Assembly (NCBI GenBank): GCA_028700345.1
Contig: JAQVSW010000020.1
Location: 1 to 9,979, forward strand
DNA: 9,979 nucleotides
Direction of reading: 5' to 3'
Source of the DNA: Candidatus Shapirobacteria bacterium
GTDB lineage: Bacteria; Patescibacteriota; Microgenomatia; UBA12405
Made by a program: the position numbers and the translations under genes. Numbering within the stretch: position 1 is the first letter of the stretch; each line of letters opens with the position of its first letter. Under the pieces are notes generated by a model. It was not told where the DNA came from and did not search any database. It saw only the letters and a list, made by a program, of their open reading frames with translations. Below are positions 1 to 6,308 of the stretch, piece by piece.

Positions 1-252
1 ATTATTTCTTTTTCCGATGTTCCTTTCATCAAACTCTACCCCAATCCTGCTACCGACAAGATTACTATTGAATCCAATTATGTTAATAACAAAATTGAGA
101 TTTATAACAATCTTGGTCAAAATGTTTGCTCTTGCTATTCTACCGATTTAACTTCTGAAATTAATGTTTCAGAATATCCTACCGGAATATATTTTGTAAA
201 AGTATCTAACCAAAATGGTAAGGTAACCTCTATAAAGTTTATAAAAAATTAG
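1..252 (+). CDS. C-terminal end of a secreted protein with a type IX secretion sorting tail (5' partial)
   Basis: An open frame enters from the left edge and ends at TAG 250-252; 83 residues are visible. They form a type A T9SS sorting domain (Por secretion tail): KLYPNPATDKITIES at the start, then a short beta-sandwich with EIYNNLGQNV, then the closing pattern YPTGIYFVKVSNQNG and a basic end (KFIKN). In T9SS organisms this tail directs a signal-peptide protein across the outer membrane and is usually cleaved for surface anchoring. The passenger domain lies outside the window, so the protein's activity is unknown. Codon choice (ACC, TTC, TAC, CCC) is richer in third-position C than in most genes to the right. 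That suggests a different history for this edge or a chimeric join. Confidence 0.85.
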   Translation: MISFSDVPFIKLYPNPATDKITIESNYVNNKIEIYNNLGQNVCSCYSTDLTSEINVSEYPTGIYFVKVSNQNGKVTSIKFIKN

Positions 253-305
253 GTTTTACGTTGGTTTTTTTAAATGTCTTTAGGGATTATTAGTAATAAT
301 AACCC

Positions 306-339
306 GGAGGATTTGTCGTAATGATAAATCCTCTTTTTT
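306..339 (+). terminator. Strong intrinsic terminator after the T9SS-tail gene
   Basis: The arm GAGGATTT (307-314) pairs with AAATCCTC (326-333). The stem extends through G-U and Watson-Crick pairs (315-318 with 322-325) to a 3-nt loop at 319-321, and six T residues follow (334-339). It lies 54 bp after the stop of the first gene and should end its transcript. Its 3' arm plus the sequence up to 362 is repeated at 7768-7808 without the 5' arm. Confidence 0.8.
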
Positions 340-362
340 ATTTCCTCAAATAGTATTATAAT
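322..362 (+). repeat. 41-bp dispersed repeat, copy A (terminator 3' arm plus leader)
   Basis: The stretch from TGATAAATCCTC to TAGTATTATAAT matches 7768-7808 over 41 bp with about two mismatches and no net gap. It runs from the loop-side edge of the terminator hairpin to a TATTATAAT box that resembles a -10 element (TATAAT at 357-362). No convincing -35 lies 17 bp upstream. In both places the repeat is followed by fragments of the same protein family, so it is probably the ancestral leader of that family rather than an independent element. Confidence 0.7.
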
Positions 363-1454
363 CATATAGTAAACAGTTTTTTAAAATTTAGTAATACATT
401 ATTAAACAATAGAAGTGATTATTCTCCTAAATGTACAAAGATTGTTCAAGGTGATATTCCTTGGGTACAAAGATTAACTGATAAGAGTAGTAATAATAAG
501 TCAGTTTATCAATATGAAGGAATTAAAACTTTTTTCAATAATTATCAATTAGGAACATTAGTTTCTCCTTATGGAGCTATATATACTGGTGGTGGATCAA
601 GTTTAAATTCTACTGTTTATGCTGGCTATAATAATACTTTAGGTGATAGTAGCCAGTATGGTCTACCATATTCCTGTAATAATGGTGATCATGGTCAGGT
701 ATATGTTGGAGGTAGTTGGATGAATCCTTGTAATGCTCTATATTTTAATAATACTAATGGCCATGTATATATTTATCCGGCAGTTAACAGTTCTGAATTA
801 AGTTCAAGCTATAGTTATTCCAATTTAGTTAATTATGATTATAGGAAAGCTCTAGGTCATTTGTTTATAAAATCAAAAAGTATTGGTTCAGATAATAGAG
901 GAGCTACCTATGATTTCCTAGAAGGTGTAACTATTGATGGTAATCTAAAAAAGATTGAAAAATGTCCAGAGAATGAATCAAATATCTGGTGTGCTACTTA
1001 TCCCACAGTAAGTAACATAAAGTTATTAAACAATTTAAGTATTAATGTTAGTCCTGATTCCAATGGTAAATTTAATGTAATTAGACCTGGTTTCTATCAT
1101 GTAACTTTCAATACTAATGTTAATGAAGAACAAACCCCAATATCTAAACTAACACTTAGAGTGTATAAAGAAGGAGATGATTGGACATCAGATACTGGAA
1201 TAAAAGAACTTGATAATCTAGATGCTAAACCACTTTCTACTAATCCTCATAAAATAGGTATGTTCCTATCATCAGGAACTTATCAGATAATGGCTAAGGT
1301 AGTAGATAATTGGACTAAGTTTGGTTGTACCGCTAGTCCTAGTAAGGATTTTAATGAAAGTAATTGTGGTAAATGTTGTGCTGGTGATTCTCCTGCTTCA
1401 GCTTTTAAAGATAAAAATACTTACCCTGATAATAATTGTGATAAATGTTTTTAG
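354..1454 (+). pseudogene. 5'-truncated remnant of a Cys-containing, Asn/Ser-rich probable surface protein
   Basis: The frame is open from 354 to TAG 1452-1454 (366 codons). There is no ATG, GTG or TTG before the internal ATG at 720, although the sequence upstream of 720 is clearly coding (for example GDIPWVQRLTD and GTLVSPYGAIYTGGG). A start at 720 would cut the protein in mid-domain, so the 5' end, presumably with a signal peptide, has been lost or lies elsewhere. The product is rich in Asn, Ser, Gly and Tyr with scattered Cys. The C-terminal 45 residues hold two CxxC motifs (NCGKCC and NCDKCF), which suggests a disulphide-bonded or metal-binding exported protein. The block around 702-800 (CNALYFNN, VYIYPAV) is homologous to 7841-7950. 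I do not recognise the family. A silent recombination cassette is an alternative to simple decay. Confidence 0.6.
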
Positions 1455-1517
1455 ACTATTTTAAGCCTATTTTTATTAGTGTTGTATTTTAGATTAGAAT
1501 TCAAGGACTAGGTCGTG

Positions 1518-1546
1518 TCAAATCATATAACCATGACACCGAAATT
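1518..1546 (+). repeat. Left terminal inverted repeat of the IS
   Basis: This pairs with 2742-2769 as described for the element. A second, inner copy of its core lies at 1557-1575 and matches the right end in 17 of 19 positions, better than this outer copy does over the same core. Confidence 0.75.
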
Positions 1547-2697
1547 ATAGTTGATGAATCATATAATATGACACCATAGAAGGATTTAAATTGGGGATTA
1601 CTTTAAATTCAGAAGATCCCTTTTTTTGTTTGTAAACTTCATATAAATTATTAATTTTTTTATCAATTTGATCTGATTCCATTATTCTATTATATGGGGT
1701 TTTAGGTTTATCATATTTTCTATATCTTCTTCCTTTAATTTTGACTTTTTCTTTAAGTTTCATGATTGGTTGAAAAAAGTTTTTAAACAATCTAAGTTCG
1801 TTACGAAATAAGTCATTAATTATTTCTTGCTCTTCCTTAGTGTCAAAATGAAGGTATCTCAAAGGTTTTCGTATATGAGTAGAATTTTTCTGTTCCACGA
1901 AACAATTGTCGTTTTTATGATAAGCACGAGAACGAGACAGTATAATTTCTTCTTCTTTGGCGTATTTGTATATTTACCAATTTAAAATATTAGATCCATT
2001 ATCAGGGTGCATCTCTTTCCAATTTGTTGGAAACCTTTCTCGGCATTTTCTAATTCCCTTAAGAGCCCTTTCTTGCCCTTTTCCCATTAAAGCTTCTCCT
2101 TTCCACTAACCAGAATATATATCTACTGTAGCTAAACTATTAATATATTCTCCAGCAGCTGACGCACCACAATGCTCAACGCAATCAACTTGTATATTTC
2201 CGGGCACTTGTCTATTTAGGTCAATTGAAGTTTTAGTAGGTACTTCAGATAAAAGAGAATAATCTTTTCTTTTTTTGTAATGTAAATTAAATTTTAAAAC
2301 CTCTTTTTCATGTTTTAGTTTTCTGTCTATAGTGGCGGAAGACATAGTTTTTATTTTTTTTAAAGTATCCATGGGGCAGGAAATCTCTTTAAACCCATAA
2401 AGTTTATCTAGTTCCTCTTCTATAGAGGGTTTTAATCTTTGTCCGCAAGGACGATCAAATATTTCCCAAATTTTTATTAAAATTGCTATTACATCCTTAC
2501 CGTACTTATGAGAGCGCTTTTTTTTCGTACACCTCTTTAATTTTTATCTTGTAGCGAAACTTCTTAATAGCATATTCTCTACTCTCACCAGTTCGCTTAC
2601 AGTATTCATTTAAAATATTAGTTTTATCTTTTTTGTTTGCTTTAAAATATTATTTTCTTAATGTGTTCATATATTATTTTTTAGCTTCTTTGTTCAT
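1545..2697 (-). pseudogene. Transposase with rve/DDE integrase core, broken by nonsense codons and a frameshift
   Basis: Conceptual translation from ATG 2697 down to TAA 1545 gives one continuous homologue of about 380 residues. It has an N-terminal basic helical region (ILNEYCKRTGESREYAIKKF), a middle part (IWEIFDRPCGQRLKP), then the rve core. All three putative acidic catalytic residues are visible: Asp in QVDCVEHCG, Asp in HPDNGSN and Glu in CFVEQKN. The lesions are TAA at 2674-2676, TAA at 2650-2652, a one-base phase change at the eight-T run 2518-2525 (A8 in the mRNA), TAG at 2106-2108 where Trp is expected (GxW), and TAA at 1974-1976. The downstream pieces at 2106-2372 and 1545-1898 are therefore not separate genes. 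The family resembles IS481/ISNCY-type integrase-core transposases; the exact group is uncertain. Transposition would need help from another copy. Confidence 0.85.
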
Positions 2698-2741
2698 ATT
2701 AGTTTAGATTAATAATTTAATTATAATCTAAACATAACATA

Positions 2742-2769
2742 AATTTCGGTGTCATTTTAGATGATTTGA
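2742..2769 (-). repeat. Right terminal inverted repeat of the IS
   Basis: It reads GGTGTCATTTTAGATGATTT in its plus-strand core (2748-2767), with AAATTTC on its inner side. It is the partner of 1518-1546 and lies upstream of the transposase reading frame. Confidence 0.75.
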
Positions 2770-2779
2770 TGCGTAAAGA

Positions 2780-2808
2780 TTGACAAAATAAGTAAAAAAA
2801 TGTAGGCT
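2780..2808 (+). promoter_or_regulatory. Probable promoter of the tyrS cassette
   Basis: A perfect -35 TTGACA lies at 2780-2785. At a 17-bp spacing the -10 would be TAGGCT (2803-2808), which matches only the key T, A and final T. A better-looking TATATT at 2811-2816 is 25 bp from the -35, too far for it. The -35 is just outside the IS end, so the IS did not supply it. Weak by the -10, strong by the -35. Confidence 0.5.
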
Positions 2809-2816
2809 GTTATATT

Positions 2817-2837
2817 AATAGGAAATGGTTTCCTGTT
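2817..2837 (+). promoter_or_regulatory. Perfect inverted repeat in the tyrS leader
   Basis: AGGAAA-TGG-TTTCCT (2820-2834) is a perfect 6-bp inverted repeat with a 3-bp centre. In RNA it extends to nine pairs with one G-U (2817-2837). It sits just after the likely transcription start, where a repressor operator or a small 5' hairpin could act. The leader is only about 55 nt, too short for a T-box riboswitch. Confidence 0.4.
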
Positions 2838-2871
2838 TAAATAGTATTTTAACAATAAAAGGAGGTAAATC

Positions 2872-4122
2872 ATGAAAAAATTTGATCAGCAATTCTTTAC
2901 TCGTGATTCGGAATCATGGGTTGGAATGGAAGTCGACGAGCTTGTCGGTTTTCTATTACCGAAATGTCAAGAGGTCATCACGACTGATCGATTGCGACAA
3001 AAAATATCCAAACATTCAACGTTGAAGGTGAAATTCGGAATCGATCCCACAGCGTCGGAAATTCACATCGGCCATGTAGTGCCAATTATGCTTCTGCGTC
3101 AGTTTGCAAAAGCCGGTCATCACATTGATTTTATTATTGGAGATTTTACTGCTCGAGTCGGTGATCCCACCGCGAGGGACACCAGTAGAGTTCCGTTGAA
3201 TCCAGAACAAATTATGAAAAATATGGAAACATATACTAGCCAGATCGGGAAATACATTGATTTACGTATGCTTAACATTCACTACAATGCTAAGTGGTTG
3301 AACCCGATGACTCTACAAGAAATTTTTACCATTTTTCAGAATGTCAATCTGTCAGAAGCTATGCAACGTGAAGATTTTAGAATGAGGATGCGCAATGAGC
3401 AAGCAGTATCGCTCGCGGAAGTCTGTTACGGAGTCTTGATGGGTATAGATTCAGTTTATCTCGGAACTCATGTTGAGATTGGCGGCATTGATCAATTATT
3501 GAATTTTCAGCAGTGTCGTAAAATCATGCGTCAATTTAGCATGGATGAAGAGATAGTTTTAATGACACCCATTTTAGAAGGAACGAGTGGTGATGGAAGA
3601 AAAATGAGTAAGAGTTACGGAAATTATATCGCTGTCAATGCGACTCACGAGGACAAGTTTGGAAAAATCATGTCTATTCCCGATCGACTAATCGGCCAGT
3701 ACTTCCGATGTTTTGCCGATGTTCATCAGCGAGAACTGGATGATCTTGATGTGTTTATTGAAGAGAATCCGATGGAAGCTAAAAAACAACTTGCCACTCT
3801 CATAGTGGCCGCTGAAACACGATGTATTGAGAATGGTCTACGGGAACGTGAATCTTTTGAGAGAAAATTCTCTCGAAAGAATATTTGTCACGAGGATTGT
3901 ATTGAATTGACCGAAGATTTAAACTCCACAATCTTTGATGCTCTGATAAAAAGTGGTAGGTTTAAAAGCAAAAGTGAACTTCGCCGGCTATTTGAACAAC
4001 AAGGTGTACGTTCTATAAATGAAGATGGAGAAGTTGTACTATCTCCTGAAATTGTTGTTAACCAAGTATGTGGTGTTGTGCGAGTTGGTAAGCGCCATTT
4101 CTTTCGGTTTATTACAGGTTAG
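2872..4122 (+). CDS. tyrS: Tyrosyl-tRNA synthetase, TyrZ-like, with altered tyrosine pocket
   Basis: This class I aminoacyl-tRNA synthetase (416 residues, normal for the family) should charge tRNA-Tyr in the cytoplasm. The signature elements are complete: KFGIDPTASEIHIGH with HIGH at 65-68, GDFTARVGDPTARD (90-103), EIGGIDQ (202-208), GRKMSKSYGN with KMSKS at 244-248, and a C-terminal S4-like RNA-binding domain (about 356-416). The oddity is CYGVLMGID (185-193). In the usual Y-x3-Q-x2-D pattern the Gln that contacts the substrate amino group is Met190, and the following Tyr is Ile192; Tyr186 and Asp193 remain. The start is set by a strong AAAGGAGGT (2858-2866) five bases before ATG. A sampled line is about 42 % GC, against 22-30 % for most neighbours, which suggests transfer. 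It may be an additional, inhibitor-resistant or altered-specificity synthetase rather than the only cellular TyrRS. Confidence 0.93.
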   Translation: MKKFDQQFFTRDSESWVGMEVDELVGFLLPKCQEVITTDRLRQKISKHSTLKVKFGIDPTASEIHIGHVVPIMLLRQFAKAGHHIDFIIGDFTARVGDPTARDTSRVPLNPEQIMKNMETYTSQIGKYIDLRMLNIHYNAKWLNPMTLQEIFTIFQNVNLSEAMQREDFRMRMRNEQAVSLAEVCYGVLMGIDSVYLGTHVEIGGIDQLLNFQQCRKIMRQFSMDEEIVLMTPILEGTSGDGRKMSKSYGNYIAVNATHEDKFGKIMSIPDRLIGQYFRCFADVHQRELDDLDVFIEENPMEAKKQLATLIVAAETRCIENGLRERESFERKFSRKNICHEDCIELTEDLNSTIFDALIKSGRFKSKSELRRLFEQQGVRSINEDGEVVLSPEIVVNQVCGVVRVGKRHFFRFITG

Positions 4123-4127
4123 GAGGT
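4121..4127 (+). promoter_or_regulatory. Strong ribosome binding site overlapping the tyrS stop
   Basis: AGGAGGT begins inside the TAG of tyrS (4120-4122) and lies four bases before ATG 4132. It couples the two cassette genes. Such sites are absent before the other genes of the window. Confidence 0.8.
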
Positions 4128-4131
4128 AGAT

Positions 4132-4704
4132 ATGATTACACACAGTATTTGTAAATCATTATGCACCCCTCCTGATGTATTACGACTCGGTTTCAGTGTT
4201 TGGGCAAGAAATTCACCTAAAGATTACTTATCTATTTATCCGAAAGCGGCAGAGGAAGTACAAAAAAAAATAGGGGCAAAAAATGTCTTTCTATGTGCAT
4301 TAGTTGATGATGTTTGGCCTATAATCGCATTGTCGCGAACACACATAGAACAGCAAAACATTTCCAATCAATTCATCACTTTGTTACCAAATCTTGGTTT
4401 TCATGAAGTCCATCTTGTGTCTGATTTTGTGAGAGACGTTACTTTGGGAACTTATCTACCTTATGCAACTAGGGTTACTATATCTGAATTTTGGAAACTT
4501 TTACCACAAAGTAAGAAAAATATTTTAGATAACCTAACTCTTAACGAAATTCTCGGTTTTCTTTGGCACATTCATGTGCTCCAAATCGCTCTAAGAGAAT
4601 TTAAATTAACAGGATTGCTTGTAGGTATTAGATCAGAATTTTTCTATTTAACTGCTCGCAAGCTATTATCTTCCTGTGATGTATATTTTATTAACACATC
4701 ATAA
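4132..4704 (+). CDS. Uncharacterised 190-aa partner of tyrS, possibly a degenerate class I synthetase-like protein
   Basis: I do not recognise a named family. The protein has 190 residues with no signal peptide or clear membrane segment. It shows alternating hydrophobic strands and helices as in a Rossmann-type fold: NVFLCALVDDVWPII (51-65), a helix with IEQQN, then EVHLVSDFV (92-100). Near the end, LLVGIRSEFFYLTARKLL (162-179) resembles the class I TrpRS/TyrRS segment hVGxDQxxxhxLxR with DQ replaced by RS. Neither HIGH nor KMSKS is present, so aminoacylation is unlikely if that reading is right. It follows tyrS by nine bases, shares its transcript and is closed by the terminator at 4710, so the two products probably act together. 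Candidate roles are a TyrRS-associated regulator or an enzyme using Tyr-tRNA or tyrosyl-adenylate. The gene is real (strong RBS); the fold call is a guess. Confidence 0.75.
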   Translation: MITHSICKSLCTPPDVLRLGFSVWARNSPKDYLSIYPKAAEEVQKKIGAKNVFLCALVDDVWPIIALSRTHIEQQNISNQFITLLPNLGFHEVHLVSDFVRDVTLGTYLPYATRVTISEFWKLLPQSKKNILDNLTLNEILGFLWHIHVLQIALREFKLTGLLVGIRSEFFYLTARKLLSSCDVYFINTS

Positions 4705-4709
4705 TACGG

Positions 4710-4745
4710 GCCCCTTTAGACCAAAATCTTTAGGGGCTTTTCTTT
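4710..4745 (+). terminator. Intrinsic terminator of the tyrS cassette
   Basis: GCCCCT (4710-4715) pairs with AGGGGC (4732-4737). AGA and TCT close the inner stem across two T-T mismatches, around the CCAAAA loop. TTTTCTTTTT follows. It lies just after TAA 4702-4704. No T run exists on the other side, so it should work mainly for the plus strand. Confidence 0.8.
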
Positions 4746-4757
4746 TTAAATTATAGC

Positions 4758-5507
4758 CTAAATCTTTTTGAAAGTAATTATATCGCCAATCTTTATATTC
4801 AATTCTTTTGCTCCGTTTTCTCGCACTTTGCCGAGCTCTAGTAAACCAAAAGAACTTCCGGGGTAAATTACCCATTCTTTTGTTTCTCGACTCATCATTC
4901 TCTTAGTATAAACTGCCTTTAATGTTTTTCCATTAACATTAACTTCTAATTTATCCCCATCACTTAATTCTGCTAGTTTACCAGTAAATTTCATTAGTCC
5001 GAAATTATCAATATGAACAATAGTGCCTCTCGCGATATCAATTTTAATAATTTTTTCAATATCAAATGGGTGTCCCATATCTTTCAAAGGTTTTTCCATT
5101 ACTATCTGTGCTATTGCTGGTGCATGAACATATTTTCCGCCGAACGGAAAGAATCCATGGTCATTTAATTCATATAATTCTTCAATGCCAAAATCTCTAA
5201 AAAGCCAAGTGAAGATACCTGTATTTGCTCCCATAAAATAAATTCCTTTTTTCTTTGTTTTTCCAATTAAACGAGCAGGTCTTTCCTTGGAAGGATTTAG
5301 TATTATAGAAAAAACAGTATTTTCGGGGTATGCTTCGGCTATTAAACGCAAAACAAAATTGCCATTAATAATTGAAAATGGTGCAATCGGTACAACTGGT
5401 TCAATTATTATTTCATCATTCTTATTGATATTGTTTAAAATGACTCCTCTTAATTCATTGTAAGCTACATCGATACAATCAGTTATAAAAACTATTCGTT
5501 TTTTCAT
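4758..5507 (-). CDS. Divergent SAM hydroxide adenosyltransferase (DUF62, SAM hydrolase / chlorinase-fluorinase family)
   Basis: Family members split S-adenosylmethionine with water to adenosine and methionine; relatives use chloride or fluoride. ATG at 5507 gives 249 residues; an in-frame TTG two codons earlier is less likely. The family pattern is present throughout: VFITDCIDVAYNELRGVI (6-23), PVVPIAPFSI (39-46 region), SIILNPSKERPARLIG (67-82), GANTGIFTWLF (93-103), KYVHAPAIA (125-133), IVHIDNFGLMKFTG (163-176) and the C-terminal beta domain with GSSFGLLELG (217-226). Key positions have changed. The family's VDPGVG Asp is Asn71, and GPDNG reads GANTG, while His128 is kept. It is the last gene of the minus-strand operon, with six bases between it and the hydrolase stop. 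Activity on SAM is plausible but could be altered. Confidence 0.85.
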   Translation of the reverse strand: MKKRIVFITDCIDVAYNELRGVILNNINKNDEIIIEPVVPIAPFSIINGNFVLRLIAEAYPENTVFSIILNPSKERPARLIGKTKKKGIYFMGANTGIFTWLFRDFGIEELYELNDHGFFPFGGKYVHAPAIAQIVMEKPLKDMGHPFDIEKIIKIDIARGTIVHIDNFGLMKFTGKLAELSDGDKLEVNVNGKTLKAVYTKRMMSRETKEWVIYPGSSFGLLELGKVRENGAKELNIKIGDIITFKKI

Positions 5508-5513
5508 AAGCAA

Positions 5514-6305
5514 CTAAATTACTTTATTGATTTGATTTACATCAAAAAGTTTTTCTAAATTATGCCCAACTCCATCTTTAAGAAAAACTTTTGTGTCAGG
5601 GTATTTTTCTTTTTGAAAGAATAATGAGCTTGTATAATTAATTTTTTTATCTAATTTTCCATGAAATATAATAATGTTAGGATAATCTTTATTTACTTTA
5701 ATAAAGGATTTTAATTCTTTTCCAGAAAAATATTTATTCCAACTTTTCTTTTTTATCCCTCTGAGTGCAAATTTATAACCTCGCCTTAGAAAATTCAAAT
5801 AGAATGAGTTAAAACCATAAAAATTATCTACGGTTTTTTTATCTTCCATTGATTCCGAAACTTCTTTTTTGTGTAAAAAAATTAACGGAGAAAACAAAAT
5901 AACATTTTTTATATCATTTTTTGATATTTTAGCGGAAACAACAGGATTACCTGAGAAACTATAACCCATCACATATAAATTATTATAGTTCCAATCCATC
6001 TGTTTATTATCAAAAGTTTTTATTCCTTTTTTATTTTTTATAAACTCTACTGCCAATTCTACTGTTTTTTGGCAATTTTTATAAGTAAAACTACCACCAC
6101 TTAGCCAGCTTCCCATATAATAAACACTAAAAAAGGCCGTGTTTTTATCAACTTTGTTGGCGAAAAAATCATCGTCAACTATTTGAGGTAATCCGGGAAA
6201 ATAAACAAAAATATTTTTGCTATTTATTACTCCGTTTTCAATACTATCTTTAGAATAATAAAAATGAATAGCTATATTTTTATAAATAAAAAGTTGTAGT
6301 TCCAT
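5514..6305 (-). CDS. Alpha/beta hydrolase
   Basis: The protein has 263 residues with an alpha/beta-hydrolase layout. FVYFPGLP (33-40) matches the oxyanion-side strand and loop. YVMGYSFSGNP (111-121) is the nucleophile elbow, with Ser116 in G-x-S-x-S-G. IIIFHGKLDKKINY (211-224) supplies the acid Asp219, and KDGVGHNLEKL (243-253) the base His248. There is no signal peptide, so it should be cytoplasmic. A lid of basic and aromatic character (about 145-200) probably sets the substrate, which is not predictable; esterase, thioesterase or peptidase activity are all possible. It starts three bases after the stop of the HTH/PPDK gene and ends six bases before the next start. Neither junction has a Shine-Dalgarno site, so the operon is probably read by coupling. 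Very AT-rich, like the gene before it. Confidence 0.85.
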   Translation of the reverse strand: MELQLFIYKNIAIHFYYSKDSIENGVINSKNIFVYFPGLPQIVDDDFFANKVDKNTAFFSVYYMGSWLSGGSFTYKNCQKTVELAVEFIKNKKGIKTFDNKQMDWNYNNLYVMGYSFSGNPVVSAKISKNDIKNVILFSPLIFLHKKEVSESMEDKKTVDNFYGFNSFYLNFLRRGYKFALRGIKKKSWNKYFSGKELKSFIKVNKDYPNIIIFHGKLDKKINYTSSLFFQKEKYPDTKVFLKDGVGHNLEKLFDVNQINKVI

Positions 6306-6308
6306 ATT

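Larger units (their letters stand above)
1518..2769 (-). mobile_element. Decayed insertion sequence, rve/DDE transposase type, about 1.25 kb
   Basis: The ends are imperfect inverted repeats: the left end 1518-1546 (29 bp) against the reverse complement of 2742-2769 (28 bp). They share TCAAATCAT at the outer edge and ATGACACCGAAATT or its near equivalent at the inner edge, with three substitutions or one-base gaps between. One transposase frame on the minus strand fills the space between them. No target-site duplication can be seen next to the ends (left ...GGTCGTG, right TGCGTAA...), which fits an old insertion. The right end lies 10 bp from the -35 of the tyrS cassette, and the left end lies 63 bp after the truncated surface-protein gene. 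Confidence 0.8.

Noticed and set aside
720..1454. Intact 244-residue gene starting at ATG 720
   Set aside because: The upstream in-frame sequence is plainly part of the same protein, and the paralogous fragment at 7841 aligns across this Met; no RBS precedes it.
1545..2372. Two separate small minus-strand genes (117 and 88 codons)
   Set aside because: Both are in the same frame and join through two nonsense codons into one transposase whose homology continues upstream of 2372.
2511..2530. Programmed -1 frameshift at the A8 run of the transposase, as in many IS families
   Set aside because: The downstream frame is reached by +1 (or -2), not -1, and other nonsense codons already inactivate the gene; loss of frame by A-run slippage is simpler.
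2771..2871. T-box riboswitch upstream of tyrS
   Set aside because: The leader is about 55 nt, with only one small hairpin and no T-box consensus or antiterminator.
3016..3210. 64-codon minus-strand frame inside tyrS
   Set aside because: It lies wholly within the well-supported synthetase (HIGH region) in antisense, has no RBS and resembles no family.
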